The notes under the pieces were generated by a model. The model did not search any database. It had not been told where the DNA came from and saw only the letters and a list, made by a program, of their open reading frames with translations. From an uncultured Lachnospiraceae bacterium (GTDB taxonomy: Bacteria; Bacillota; Clostridia; Lachnospirales; Lachnospiraceae): DNA of 64,000 nt. The stretch is taken from positions 54,980 to 118,979 of the forward strand of contig CANRIV010000006.1 in NCBI GenBank assembly GCA_947630805.1, read 5' to 3'. The position numbers were made by a program, and so were the translations under genes. Below are positions 17,686 through 26,970 of the stretch, piece after piece. Positions within the stretch are counted from its first letter, which is position 1, and each line of letters begins with the position of its first letter.

Positions 17686-19496
17686 TATGCCACACCCCCC
17701 TGCTCATCAAAATCAGCATTATCGTTCGTCTGCTGCATATAAACCTCTCGATAAATTTCATTGTTTTCCAAAAGCTGCTGATGTGTTCCCACACCGTTGA
17801 TTTTTCCATCATCCATTACGATAATCCTGTCAGCATCCATAATACTCGAAATTCTCTGTGCTATAATAATCTTTGTCGTATCAGGGATTTCTTCACGAAA
17901 TGCTTTTCTGATCTTACTGTCCGTCAAAGTATCTACCGCACTGGTACTGTCATCTAAAATTAAAATCTTCGGTTTTTTCAAAAGTGCCCTTGCAATACAG
18001 AGTCTCTGTTTCTGTCCTCCGGAAACATTAGAGCCTCCCTGTTCTATATAAGTATGATAGCCATCCGGCATTTTCTCTATAAACTCATCAGCACATGCCA
18101 GTTTGCAGACTCTGATACATTCCTCCTCATCTGCCTCCGGATTCCCCCAGCGGAGATTTTCCAGAATGGTGCCGGAAAACAATACATTTTTCTGAAGTAC
18201 GACACTGACTTCTTTTCTCAAAGTATCCAAATCATATGTCCGTACATCTTTCCCACCGACAAACACACCGCTTACCGGAGTATTTTCTTCCTCTGTATCT
18301 GTTGTTTCTTTGGATTCCACATCATAAAGCCTGCTGATTAAATTGACAAAGCTGGACTTGGCGCTTCCCGTACCACCTATGATACCAATGGTCTCCCCGG
18401 ATTTGATATCAATATTAATATTTTCTAATACCGGCCGCTCACTCGTCTTATTATAGCGGAAACTTACATTTCGAAAAGAGATACTTCCATCCGGGACATA
18501 ATAATCCGGATTTTTTGGATTGACAATCTCCGCTTTTTCTTCTAACACTTCCGCAATACGTTTTCCGCTGGTCATACTCATAGTAATCATTACAAAGACC
18601 ATAGAAAGCATCATAAGACTCATCAGAATATTCATACAGTATGCCAGCAATGATGTCAGATTTCCTGTCGTGAGTCCGGGAGGCATATTTCCCCCGCCTA
18701 CTATGGCATGGGCGCTGAGCCAGCTGATAATTAAAATACAGGAGTAAACTGTGGTCATCATAATCGGCGCATTCAAAGAGACAACGCCCTCTGCTTTAAT
18801 AAACATTTTATAAATATTATAGCTTGCCTTTCCAAACTTTCCCCTCTCATAATCTTCTCTGACATATGCTTTTACGACACGCATTGCCGTTACATTTTCC
18901 TGCACGCTCTCATTTAATTCATCATAACGCCGAAATACCTGACTAAAATACTTATAAGATTTTACTGTAATCAGTGCAAGTATTAATCCCAGTATGATAA
19001 CTGCAATCAGATAGACGCTCGCCATTTTTGCAGATACGGTAAAAGCCATAATCATTGCTACAATCAAACTAAACGGTGCCCGCACTGCCATGCGCAATAT
19101 CATTTGATATGCGTTCTGCATATTGGTAACATCAGTTGTCAGTCTGGTCACAAGCCCGGCTGTACTGAATTTATCTATATTGGAAAAGGAATAGTTCTGT
19201 ATATTCCGAAACATCGCTTTTCTCAGATTTCTTGCAAATCCGGTAGCGGCTTTTGCGCCAAAAACACCTCCGCCAAATCCGGTTGCCAATCCTGCCAGGG
19301 CAAGCAGCAACATAATAAAAGCTGTAGAATATACCCCTTTCAAATTACCCGTTCCGATAGAATCAATAATCACGGCCATAAGAAGAGGAATAAAATTTTC
19401 CACGACGACTTCTGCAAGCATACAGATTGGTGTCAGAATTGAAACCAGTTTAAATTCTTTAATTTCTTTTGCCAACGTTTTGATCACGATATTCAT
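17685..19496 (-). CDS. ABC exporter subunit, fused membrane and ATPase domains (first of pair)
   Basis: 603 residues: six membrane helices (about 15-315), then an ATPase domain with Walker A GGTGSAKSS (Ala in place of the usual Gly before Lys), signature VSGGQKQ and Walker B ILILDDSTSAVD. In Walker B the usual catalytic Glu is Asp, so this is the degenerate site typical of heterodimeric exporters; the partner gene has Glu. The gene overlaps the end of the MarR gene by 38 bases. AAGGAGG is only 2 bases before the ATG at 19496, so a GTG at 19487 (11 bases away) could be the real start. Confidence 0.92.
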   Translation of the reverse strand: MNIVIKTLAKEIKEFKLVSILTPICMLAEVVVENFIPLLMAVIIDSIGTGNLKGVYSTAFIMLLLALAGLATGFGGGVFGAKAATGFARNLRKAMFRNIQNYSFSNIDKFSTAGLVTRLTTDVTNMQNAYQMILRMAVRAPFSLIVAMIMAFTVSAKMASVYLIAVIILGLILALITVKSYKYFSQVFRRYDELNESVQENVTAMRVVKAYVREDYERGKFGKASYNIYKMFIKAEGVVSLNAPIMMTTVYSCILIISWLSAHAIVGGGNMPPGLTTGNLTSLLAYCMNILMSLMMLSMVFVMITMSMTSGKRIAEVLEEKAEIVNPKNPDYYVPDGSISFRNVSFRYNKTSERPVLENINIDIKSGETIGIIGGTGSAKSSFVNLISRLYDVESKETTDTEEENTPVSGVFVGGKDVRTYDLDTLRKEVSVVLQKNVLFSGTILENLRWGNPEADEEECIRVCKLACADEFIEKMPDGYHTYIEQGGSNVSGGQKQRLCIARALLKKPKILILDDSTSAVDTLTDSKIRKAFREEIPDTTKIIIAQRISSIMDADRIIVMDDGKINGVGTHQQLLENNEIYREVYMQQTNDNADFDEQGGVA

Positions 19497-19977
19497 TACC
19501 TCCTTGTTTATGCTCTTGACGATTTAAAAAATTTTTATAACATGCCGGAATCTCACTGTCATTAATCAGATTATTATATATTCGTTCCAAATATCCCGAT
19601 AAATTTTTAATTTCTGTTTTTGTGAATCCCTGCAGTAGAATTTTCTCTGTAGAATTCTTATGTTCATTCAAGGCAGTTTTTATTTTATCTGTTTCCTCTG
19701 TTCTTGTAATATTCCGATATCTTTTATTGTCATTGTCCACAGAAATTCTGACCAGTCCCTTTTCTTTCATCCTCTGGAGGATTCCCGCCATTGTAGAATG
19801 TTTTACCTGAAAATCATCAGAAAGCTGCTTCTGTGTAATTTTTTCTCCATCATGCTGTTCCAGATAAGATAAAACGTGCATTTGCGCCAACGTAAGATCC
19901 AGATTTTCCAGCTCTTTGTTCATACGTATTTTGAATAACTGGTCAATACGTTTAAATTTGCGACCAAAATCCTCCAT
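19459..19977 (-). CDS. MarR family transcriptional regulator
   Basis: 172 residues with a winged helix-turn-helix of the MarR type (LAQMHVLSYLEQHDGEKITQKQLSD, GILQRMKEKGLVRISVDNDNKRYR). It is the first gene of a three-gene unit with the exporter subunits and most likely represses it, relieved by a ligand that the exporter removes. GGAGG lies 8 bases before the ATG. A long perfect palindrome at 20054-20099, upstream of the gene, is a candidate binding site. Confidence 0.9.
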   Translation of the reverse strand: MEDFGRKFKRIDQLFKIRMNKELENLDLTLAQMHVLSYLEQHDGEKITQKQLSDDFQVKHSTMAGILQRMKEKGLVRISVDNDNKRYRNITRTEETDKIKTALNEHKNSTEKILLQGFTKTEIKNLSGYLERIYNNLINDSEIPACYKNFLNRQEHKQGGNEYRDQNVGKRN

Positions 19978-20053
19978 AATACGCCTCCTGCTTTTGTTAT
20001 TTTCTCTTTCCTTTTACTTTTTTGTAAGACAATAAAATATCATTTTCATAAAA

Positions 20054-20099
20054 AGAAAGAGTTATTATATGTAGCACGCTACATATAATAACTCTTTCT
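20054..20099. repeat. 22-bp-arm perfect palindrome between coaE and marR
   Basis: Arms 20054-20075 and 20078-20099 are exact inverted copies with a 2-base centre; the core reads ATGTAGC AC GCTACAT. On the minus strand TTTTTAT follows, so it can terminate the polA-coaE transcript. It also holds a TATAAT in its right arm and lies 77 bases before marR, so it may double as the MarR operator. Confidence 0.75.
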
Positions 20100-20109
20100 A
20101 AGATAGATG

Positions 20110-20703
20110 TCAACTTTTATCTATATTGCAATTAGCTTTTGCCATAATATAATCAATTTGCTCGATGGTTTTTTCTACACTGTAGCTGTTATCAATAAAT
20201 TCATCAGCAAATTGATTATAACTATTATCGTCCGGCTGATTTTGAATAATATGTTCTGCTTTTTCCTCCGAATAACCTCTGAATTTTCTCAGACGGTTGA
20301 TCCGCTGCATCTTATCGCAGTACACAAACCAGAGTTCATCGCAGATATCTTCCATTCCGGAGCCTAACATCAGAGCCGACTCTATTACTATAATTTCTGC
20401 ACTGCTTTTTTTTATCCGTCTTATTATTTCTGCTATCGTGGCAGGATGCGTAATCTGATTGAGAGTATTTAGTTTATCCCTGTTCTGAAACACAATTTGA
20501 GCCAATCGGTCACTGTCAATTTCTCCATGATTGTCTGCTTCCGGAAAAGCCGCCAGCACTTCTTTACACAGCTTCTGGCCTTTTTGCATCAGTTCTTTTG
20601 CGACATCATCAGACTTAATAACATATGCGCGGTAATGCTTTTCCAGATAATTCAGGACTGTAGACTTACCGCTTCCTACGCCTCCCATCATTCCTACTAC
20701 CAT
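20110..20703 (-). CDS. coaE: Dephospho-CoA kinase
   Basis: 197 residues of the CoaE family, the last step of coenzyme A synthesis. The P-loop GGVGSGKST is at residues 8-16, followed by SDDVAKEL, the lid region and VYCDKMQRINRLRKFRGYSEEKAE. It follows polA by 61 bases on the same strand, an arrangement common in Firmicutes, and ends just before the palindrome at 20054-20099. Confidence 0.95.
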   Translation of the reverse strand: MVVGMMGGVGSGKSTVLNYLEKHYRAYVIKSDDVAKELMQKGQKLCKEVLAAFPEADNHGEIDSDRLAQIVFQNRDKLNTLNQITHPATIAEIIRRIKKSSAEIIVIESALMLGSGMEDICDELWFVYCDKMQRINRLRKFRGYSEEKAEHIIQNQPDDNSYNQFADEFIDNSYSVEKTIEQIDYIMAKANCNIDKS

Positions 20704-20764
20704 TTTGTCCTCACTTATTCTATATCAATCAATTACAGTAATTTATATGAAGCCGGTATTTGAA

Positions 20765-23398
20765 TTAATGCGCTTCATCCCAGTTATTTCCACATTCTAC
20801 TTCTACCTCCAATGGAACATGTAATTTTGCGGCATTTTCCATATTGGTCAGTAAAATCTGTTTTACGGTATCTACCTCGTCAAGTTTGGCCTCTATCAGA
20901 AGTTCGTCGTGAACCTGTAGAACAATTCTGGATTCTAAATTCTTCTTTTTCAGCGTTCTCGCCACATTTACCATGGCAATCTTCATAATATCTGCCGCAG
21001 TTCCCTGGATCGGAGAATTCATTGCCACCCGTTCTCCAAACTGGCGCTGCATAAAATTCGAGGAATTCAGCTCAGGAACAGGTCGCCTTCGACCAAACAA
21101 AGTCACGGCGTAACCCTTTTCTCTAGCTTCCTGCACGGCATGGTCCAGATAATTTTTTATTCCCGGATAACTTTCAAAATAATCTTTAATATATTTTTCA
21201 GCCTGCTTTCTGCTAATGGATAAATCCTGACTCAGTCCAAAAGAACTGATTCCGTATACAATTCCAAAATTAACTGCTTTTGCATTACTTCTCTGTTCCT
21301 TTGTCACTTCTTCCAGTGGAATTCCAAACACAAGCGCCGCTGTAGCAGCATGAATATCTTTCGACTCCCTGTATGCCTTAATCAGATTGGCGTCATCTGA
21401 CATATGTGCCAGTATTCTCAATTCTATTTGAGAATAATCTGCATCTACAAATACATACCCGTCTTTTGGCACAAATATTTTTCTGATTTCTCTTCCCAGG
21501 GGCATACGAATCGGAATATTCTGCAGATTCGGCTCTGTAGAGCTGATTCTGCCGGTTGCAGTTATGGTCTGGTTAAATTTTCCGTGAATTCTATTGTCGT
21601 TTCCAATATAAACTGCCAATCCGTCTGCATAAGTGGATTTCAATTTGGTAAGCTGGCGATATTCCAGTATTTTTTTGACAAAAGGATAATCTTCTTCCAA
21701 TTTTTCCAGAACAGAGGCCGATGTCGAATAACCTGTTTTTGTTTTCTTCCCTCCAGGAAGTCCCATCTCTCCAAAAAGAATTTCTCCCAGCTGCTTTGGC
21801 GAATTAATATTAAATTCATGTCCTGCTTCTTTATATATCTCTTCCCCTAAAACATCAATATTTTTCTGCAGTCTTGTCCCATAACTTTTTAATTCTTCTG
21901 CGCGCACCATAATCCCGGCCTGTTCCATGTCATAGAGCGCATAGGATAACGGGATTTCGATATTCTCATAAATTTCCAGCATATTTTCCTCAGAGAGACG
22001 GTCTTTTAAAACATTTCTTGCCCGGTACATGACCAAAGCCTGATAACAGGAAAATCTCATAATATTATCAAAGGTTTCTTCCGGTTTTGTCTGTGCATTT
22101 TTTGTCTTTGGAAAAATTTCTTCTCTGGAAGGAATGTTCATTCCCAGATACTCTCTGGCAATATCATCATAATCATAACTATTCTGCAGAGGATTCAGCA
22201 GATACGCCGCTATACATACGTCAAAAATATTACCATTATCTCCATTTTGCAAAATATCGTTATTCTCTTTTATATCTGCAATCGTCAGAGGCGCTCCTAT
22301 CTGTACCAAATCCCTGATTTTTCCAATCAGATATTCTTTTGTAATAAATTTTCTGACTGGGATAAAATAAATCTTTTCCTCATCAAAACACAGCGAAAAT
22401 GCAAAAAATTCTCCTTCCGTGTAAATATAAATTCCGGTATTTTTACTCCGCGCTGCCCTTTGAAAAACTTCTTCTGCTTCTACAAAATCTTCTACTTTTA
22501 CAAAATTCTGCTCAAAGTCATTTTCCACGGATACCTCTGAAAACCTTGAAATCATACTCTTAAATTCCAGACGTTTCACCATCTCTAATGCTTCCTGCGT
22601 ATAAATATTTTCAAAGACACACTGCTTCGGCGCAATCTCTACCGGTGCATCAATATCAATCGTGGCAAGCGTCTTGCTCATCTGTGCCATGTCATAGTGT
22701 TCCAAAAGTGCATTTCTGTTTCTCGTACTGCCAATCTGGTCAGCATTTTGATAGGCATTTTCAATTGAGCCAAACTGTGCAATAATTGCTGTCGCTCCCT
22801 TTTCTCCAATTCCGGGAACACCCGGGATATTGTCTGAGGCATCTCCCATCAGCGCTTTTACATCGATAAACTGTTTTGGGGTCACATGATATAACTCTCT
22901 GACTTCTTCTGTATGATAACGTTCAACCGTTGTCTGCCCTTTTTTTGTTTTAGGAATACAAATCATGATATGGTCTGAGGCCAGTTGAAGTAAATCCCGG
23001 TCTCCTGAAATGACAGAAACATCCATTCCTTCTTTTTCCCCTTTTTTTGATAATGTTCCTATAATATCATCTGCTTCATATCCCGGCAGTTCCACTGTTC
23101 TGATATTCATTTTCTGAAGTATTTCTTTTATCAGAGGCACCTGTTCCCTCAATTCCGGAAGCATAGGTTTTCTTGTCCCTTTATACTCTGAAAACATCTT
23201 ATGACGAAAAGTGGGATGATGTACATCAAAAGCAACAGCCAGATAATCCGGCTGTTCCTCATCAATCAGTTTAAACAAAATATTTAAAAATCCAAACACA
23301 GCATTTGTATGAATTCCCTCTGAATTGGAAAAGACAGGAACACCATAAAACGCTCTGTTCAAAATACTATGTCCATCAATTAAAACGAATTTACTCAT
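20765..23398 (-). CDS. polA: DNA polymerase I
   Basis: 877 residues. The N-terminal 5'-3' exonuclease/flap domain (IDGHSILNRAFYG, GYEADDIIGTL, SGDRDLLQL, GDASDNIPGVPGIGEKGA) is complete. The central 3'-5' exonuclease domain is degenerate: the usual acidic DxE motif is GIYIYTEG here, as in other Firmicute PolA proteins. The polymerase domain has DADYSQIELRILAH (motif A), RSNAKAVNFGIVYG (motif B) and VHDELLIEA (motif C). It acts in Okazaki fragment maturation and repair. It follows a zinc-finger membrane protein gene by 23 bases. Confidence 0.97.
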   Translation of the reverse strand: MSKFVLIDGHSILNRAFYGVPVFSNSEGIHTNAVFGFLNILFKLIDEEQPDYLAVAFDVHHPTFRHKMFSEYKGTRKPMLPELREQVPLIKEILQKMNIRTVELPGYEADDIIGTLSKKGEKEGMDVSVISGDRDLLQLASDHIMICIPKTKKGQTTVERYHTEEVRELYHVTPKQFIDVKALMGDASDNIPGVPGIGEKGATAIIAQFGSIENAYQNADQIGSTRNRNALLEHYDMAQMSKTLATIDIDAPVEIAPKQCVFENIYTQEALEMVKRLEFKSMISRFSEVSVENDFEQNFVKVEDFVEAEEVFQRAARSKNTGIYIYTEGEFFAFSLCFDEEKIYFIPVRKFITKEYLIGKIRDLVQIGAPLTIADIKENNDILQNGDNGNIFDVCIAAYLLNPLQNSYDYDDIAREYLGMNIPSREEIFPKTKNAQTKPEETFDNIMRFSCYQALVMYRARNVLKDRLSEENMLEIYENIEIPLSYALYDMEQAGIMVRAEELKSYGTRLQKNIDVLGEEIYKEAGHEFNINSPKQLGEILFGEMGLPGGKKTKTGYSTSASVLEKLEEDYPFVKKILEYRQLTKLKSTYADGLAVYIGNDNRIHGKFNQTITATGRISSTEPNLQNIPIRMPLGREIRKIFVPKDGYVFVDADYSQIELRILAHMSDDANLIKAYRESKDIHAATAALVFGIPLEEVTKEQRSNAKAVNFGIVYGISSFGLSQDLSISRKQAEKYIKDYFESYPGIKNYLDHAVQEAREKGYAVTLFGRRRPVPELNSSNFMQRQFGERVAMNSPIQGTAADIMKIAMVNVARTLKKKNLESRIVLQVHDELLIEAKLDEVDTVKQILLTNMENAAKLHVPLEVEVECGNNWDEAH

Positions 23399-23421
23399 CT
23401 TTTTCTATTCCTCTGTTTCTC

Positions 23422-23775
23422 TTATATTATTCCGGCTGATAAAAAGCAGGCGCAGGCAACTCCACATAAGAGAATGACAGATAGTGTCAAAGCCAATGCC
23501 TTCCCTGCCTTTTTAAACCGGTCCCGTCTGTTAAAATATTCTTCATAAAAATGAATAATACTCTCCAATTCCTCAATCGAATCAGAATTTTCTGTTTCCA
23601 CGAAAGGAGAATTAATTTCTCCCAAACCTCTATATATCATATAATAGAGTTTTAGTTCTTCCTTACAGCTTTCACAAGTGTTAAAATGATGGATAAATTC
23701 TTTCAGTTCTCCTGAATATTTTATTTTATCAAAAATGAAATCATGGATTAATTCCTGAAATCTTACGCAGTCCAT
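23422..23775 (-). CDS. Zinc-finger (zf-HC2-like) membrane protein, anti-sigma-like
   Basis: 117 residues. The N-terminal part has a HxxxCxxC pattern (HHFNTCESCKEELK) as in anti-sigma factor zinc fingers, then an acidic linker and one C-terminal membrane helix (LALTLSVILLCGVACACFLSAGI). No sigma factor gene is adjacent, so an anti-sigma role is not shown. It is the first gene of an operon with polA and coaE, preceded by a strong promoter. Confidence 0.65.
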   Translation of the reverse strand: MDCVRFQELIHDFIFDKIKYSGELKEFIHHFNTCESCKEELKLYYMIYRGLGEINSPFVETENSDSIEELESIIHFYEEYFNRRDRFKKAGKALALTLSVILLCGVACACFLSAGII

Positions 23776-23808
23776 AACAGTTTCCCCTGTGCATATTTTA
23801 ACTGTTAT

Positions 23809-23837
23809 ATTATACCCTTTATAGAATTATGTGACAA
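23809..23837 (-). promoter_or_regulatory. Promoter of the zinc-finger protein-polA-coaE operon
   Basis: On the minus strand TTGTCA (23832-23837) and TATAAT (23809-23814) are 17 bases apart, about 30 bases before the ATG at 23775. It sits between this operon and the end of copA. Confidence 0.75.
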
Positions 23838-23838
23838 G

Positions 23839-24048
23839 TTAATTAATGCTTTTTACTACGTATTCTTTTTCTTCCACTGTCTTTTTCAGAATGTCATCGC
23901 TGATATCACTGTTTAATTTTACGATAGCCTGATTTTTCTTGTGGCTGACCTTTGCCTCATTTACCTGTGGTAATGCCTCCAGGGCATTTTTAACCGTAGC
24001 TTCGCAGTGTTCACACATCATTCCTTCAATTTCCATTACTTTTTTCAT
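23839..24048 (-). CDS. Possible internal CopZ-like copper chaperone frame nested in copA
   Basis: Inside copA, in the same frame, an ATG at 24048 is preceded by AAGGAGG with 8 bases between AGGAGG and the ATG, an ideal Shine-Dalgarno. Translation from it gives 69 residues starting [15 protein letters not shown], the full length of a CopZ/HMA chaperone with its CxxC copper site. This suggests that an ancestral copA-copZ pair fused by losing the copA stop while keeping the copZ ribosome site, so both a fusion and a free chaperone could be made. Independent translation is inferred, not shown. Confidence 0.55.
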   Translation of the reverse strand: MKKVMEIEGMMCEHCEATVKNALEALPQVNEAKVSHKKNQAIVKLNSDISDDILKKTVEEKEYVVKSIN

Positions 24049-26403
24049 GAAATATTCCTCCTTGTTTTCACAGATTTCTTTTATATACTGAATGTCTGCC
24101 TCTTTCTTTGTCAGTCTCCTTTTGCTCTTTGCATAAATCCGTACAAAATTCAAGCGCAGTGCATTGGTGACAACACAGAAACTCGACAAACTCATTGCAG
24201 CCGCTCCAAACATTGGATTCAGCGTTATGCCAAAAAGCGGATACCATACCCCCGCTGCAAGTGGAATTCCTATCACATTATAGATAAATGCCCAGAATAA
24301 ATTTTCATGTATATTTTTTAATACATGTCTGCTCAGTTTTATGGCGGCGCAGACATCTCGCAGATTATTTTTCATCAGTACTACATCCGCAGCGTCAATC
24401 GCTATATCGGTACCGGCACCAATGGCAACGCCGATATCTGCTCTGCTTAGCGCCGGAGCATCATTGATTCCATCTCCTACCATAACAGTTTTTCCGACTT
24501 TCGAGAGATTGCGGAGTATCTTCTCTTTTCCCTGCGGCAGAATTTCCGCCACAATAAAATCTACAGAAGCCATTTTTCCCACAGTCCGGGCCGTATTTTT
24601 GTTGTCTCCGGTCAGCATGACTACCTGCATTCCCATCCGCTTTAATTCTTCAACAGTCTCCCGACTCTCTTCTTTGATGGTATCTGAAATGGCAAAAATG
24701 CCAAGCACCTGCTTCTCACTGGCAAAAATAACGGGTGTTTTTCCTTCAACAGACATCTCTTGCACCTTTTCCTCGACATCAGCAGTGACTTCTACTTTTT
24801 CCTGAATAAATTTAAGATTTCCACCGTATAATTTTTCTTCTTCGGTCTCTCCCTGTAACCCATTTCCAATTTCTGCTTTAAAATTGATTATCTCTATTTT
24901 TTTCGCCTGTTTTTGTTCCGCATATTCTACAATAGCTTTTCCCAAAGGATGTTCACTTTGCTTTTCCAGACTGTATGCAATATTCAGTAACTTTTCTTCC
25001 CGGTCCGTACAGGGATATACCTCTGTTACTTTTGGCTTTCCCTGCGTAATTGTACCAGTCTTATCCAATGCTACAATCTGAGTTTTTCCTGTATTTTCTA
25101 ATGATGCTGCATTCTTAAATAAAATTCCGTTTCTTGCCCCCACACCATTGCCTACCATAACTGCCACCGGAGTAGCCAGTCCAAGAGCGCAAGGACAGCT
25201 TATAACCAGTACAGCAATTCCTCTGGCAAGAGAAAATCCCAGGGTCTGTCCGGAAAACATCCACACTGCAATTGTTATCAGCGAAATGACAATGACAATT
25301 GGAACAAAAACACCTGAAACTTTATCGGCACTCTTTGCAATCGGTGCTTTTGAAGCAGACGCCTCACTTACCATTTCTATAATCCGGGACAATGTCGTAT
25401 CCTCTCCTACATGAGTTGCTCTGCATTTTAGAAAACCGGATTGATTCATCGTCGCAGTCGATACGCTATCTCCCGCTTTCTTATCGACAGGAATACTTTC
25501 TCCGGTGAGCGCTGACTCGTCTACCGCGCTTTCGCCGGATAAAACAACGCCATCCACCGGTATATTTTCTCCCGGACGCACTATATATACATCGCCCGGC
25601 ATAACCTGTTCTACCATAACTTCCTGTTCTATTTCATTTCCCTTGTCATCCGTTTTTAAAATTACGGCCCTGCTCGGAGCAAGATTCATCAGCCCTCTGA
25701 TGGCATTTGTCGTTTTTCCCTTAGAATAAGATTCCAACATTTTTCCTACAGTAATCAACGTTACAATCATCGCCGCCGATTCAAAATATAAGTCGTGCAT
25801 GTATTTCATTAAGGCGATTTGATTTCCCATCATCTGTGCATTCGTCATAGCAAACAACACATAAGTACTATACCCAAAAGAAGCGCCTGCCCCCAATGCT
25901 ACCAGAGTATCCATGTTAGGAGCTCTATTGATAAAACCTTTCCAACCATTTATAAAAAATTTTTGGTTGATTACCAGAATAAATAAAGTAAGCAATAACT
26001 GCACCAATCCCATAGCCACAGGATTATGATGAAGGATTGCCGGCAGAGGCCAGTTCCACATTGTATGCCCCATGGACAAATACATTAGCGGAAGCAGTAA
26101 AACAAGGGATGCAATTAGTCTTTTTCTTATCTTAGGCGTCTCCCGATCTTCCAAAAGATCTGCTTCTGAATGATATTCTTTTTTTGATGCGGATGCAGAA
26201 TAAGCCCCATATCCTGCTTTTTCCACAGCACTAATAATATCTTGCTGCCTGGCACTGCCTTCTACCTGCATGGAATTTGTCAAAAGACTGACTGACACAT
26301 CAGAGACTCCTTCCACTTTTAAAACCGCTTTTTCTACTCTCGTCTGGCATGCCGCGCAGCTCATTCCCGTAATCTGATATTTTTCCATATTAAAATTCTC
26401 CAC
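23839..26403 (-). CDS. copA: Copper-exporting P1B-type ATPase with N- and C-terminal metal-binding domains
   Basis: 854 residues. Order: HMA domain with CxxC ([11 protein letters not shown], residues 13-21), membrane helices, TGES actuator loop, the transmembrane SCPCALG copper-path motif, DKTGT phosphorylation site, the HP motif (SEHPLGKAI), MLTGDN and [10 protein letters not shown]. After the last helices, a linker leads to a second HMA domain with MCEHC (residues 786-854). It exports Cu(I) from the cytosol. The C-terminal HMA is unusual in CopA and is preceded by a perfect internal ribosome site (see the nested frame 23839-24048). The ATG shares one base with the csoR stop. Confidence 0.95.
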   Translation of the reverse strand: MENFNMEKYQITGMSCAACQTRVEKAVLKVEGVSDVSVSLLTNSMQVEGSARQQDIISAVEKAGYGAYSASASKKEYHSEADLLEDRETPKIRKRLIASLVLLLPLMYLSMGHTMWNWPLPAILHHNPVAMGLVQLLLTLFILVINQKFFINGWKGFINRAPNMDTLVALGAGASFGYSTYVLFAMTNAQMMGNQIALMKYMHDLYFESAAMIVTLITVGKMLESYSKGKTTNAIRGLMNLAPSRAVILKTDDKGNEIEQEVMVEQVMPGDVYIVRPGENIPVDGVVLSGESAVDESALTGESIPVDKKAGDSVSTATMNQSGFLKCRATHVGEDTTLSRIIEMVSEASASKAPIAKSADKVSGVFVPIVIVISLITIAVWMFSGQTLGFSLARGIAVLVISCPCALGLATPVAVMVGNGVGARNGILFKNAASLENTGKTQIVALDKTGTITQGKPKVTEVYPCTDREEKLLNIAYSLEKQSEHPLGKAIVEYAEQKQAKKIEIINFKAEIGNGLQGETEEEKLYGGNLKFIQEKVEVTADVEEKVQEMSVEGKTPVIFASEKQVLGIFAISDTIKEESRETVEELKRMGMQVVMLTGDNKNTARTVGKMASVDFIVAEILPQGKEKILRNLSKVGKTVMVGDGINDAPALSRADIGVAIGAGTDIAIDAADVVLMKNNLRDVCAAIKLSRHVLKNIHENLFWAFIYNVIGIPLAAGVWYPLFGITLNPMFGAAAMSLSSFCVVTNALRLNFVRIYAKSKRRLTKKEADIQYIKEICENKEEYFMKKVMEIEGMMCEHCEATVKNALEALPQVNEAKVSHKKNQAIVKLNSDISDDILKKTVEEKEYVVKSIN

Positions 26404-26705
26404 TATCTCATTAATTTCTGCAAGGTAGAAACCAATTCATCCACCACTTCCATATTTCCTTCTTTTATATTATCTGCAACACAAGTGTGAATATGATTGG
26501 CAAGCAACACTTTGTTAAAACTGTTCAGGGCAGCCGTAATTGCAGAAACCTGTGTGAGTACATCCGTACAATAGGCATCATTTTCTATCATATTTTTCAC
26601 ACCCCGCACCTGACCTTCAATGCGGTTAAGCCGGTGAATCAAATCCTTATATTCGCAAACAGACCTGTTCTTCGTCTTATGGGAACAACAATTTTCTTTT
26701 TCCAC
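26403..26705 (-). CDS. csoR: Copper-sensing transcriptional repressor CsoR
   Basis: 100 residues of the CsoR/RcnR family, an all-helical DNA-binding protein. The copper ligands appear as Cys in DAYCTDVL, and His and Cys in HIHTCV. An N-terminal extension ([14 protein letters not shown]) has extra cysteines. When copper binds, it releases the promoter of csoR-copA. Operator and promoter are visible directly upstream, which supports the assignment. Confidence 0.95.
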   Translation of the reverse strand: MEKENCCSHKTKNRSVCEYKDLIHRLNRIEGQVRGVKNMIENDAYCTDVLTQVSAITAALNSFNKVLLANHIHTCVADNIKEGNMEVVDELVSTLQKLMR

Positions 26706-26737
26706 TGCGCTTTCCTCTTTTCTTTTATATTATATTT

Positions 26738-26766
26738 ATAATATACCCCTCGGGGGTATTTGTCAA
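26738..26766 (-). promoter_or_regulatory. csoR-copA promoter with CsoR operator in the spacer
   Basis: On the minus strand TTGACA (26761-26766) and TATTAT (26738-26743) are 17 bases apart. The spacer contains the GC-rich palindrome ATACCCC TCG GGGGTAT (read on plus, 26743-26759), matching the known CsoR box of a C-run and G-run flanked by TA. Repressor binding would cover the promoter. Confidence 0.9.
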
Positions 26767-26780
26767 TGTCGTATTTGTTG

Positions 26781-26809
26781 TTGACATTTTATTTATAAAA
26801 TGTTAATAT
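26781..26809 (+). promoter_or_regulatory. tRNA-Leu promoter
   Basis: TTGACA (26781-26786) and TAATAT (26804-26809) are separated by 17 bases and end 11 bases before the tRNA gene. It is divergent from the csoR promoter, with only 14 bases between the two -35 boxes. Confidence 0.85.
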
Positions 26810-26820
26810 TCTTATTGTTT

Positions 26821-26902
26821 GCGGATGTGGCGGAATGGCAGACGCAGCAGACTCAAAATCTGCCGACCACAAATCGTGCGGGTTCAAGTCCCGCCATCCG
26901 CA
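26821..26902 (+). tRNA. tRNA-Leu (anticodon CAA)
   Basis: The 82-base gene folds as a class II tRNA: a 7-bp acceptor stem (GCGGATG/CATCCGC), D-stem GCG/CGC, anticodon stem GCAGA/TCTGC around loop CTCAAAA (anticodon CAA), a variable arm with a short CGA/TCG stem, and T-arm GCGGG-TTCAAGT-CCCGC. The discriminator base is A and the CCA end is not encoded. It reads UUG codons. It stands alone, with its own promoter and terminator. Confidence 0.97.
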
Positions 26903-26910
26903 TTTTATAC

Positions 26911-26948
26911 AAAAAAAGCAGCTATCGTTTTATCAGCTGCTTTTTTTA
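26911..26948. terminator. Bidirectional terminator (tRNA-Leu / zinc-ribbon gene)
   Basis: GCAGCT (26918-26923) and AGCTGC (26935-26940) form the stem, with an A-run of seven before and a T-run of seven after. It ends the tRNA transcript on plus and the zinc-ribbon gene on minus. Confidence 0.9.
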
Positions 26949-26970
26949 TTCTCAATTATTTTATTTTTCT

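Noticed and set aside
17685..19496. Asp in place of the catalytic Glu in the exporter ATPase as a defect
   Set aside because: One degenerate site is the normal state of heterodimeric ABC exporters; the partner subunit has the Glu.
20765..23398. Loss of the 3'-5' exonuclease motifs in PolA as a novelty
   Set aside because: Degenerate proofreading domains are usual in Firmicute PolA proteins.
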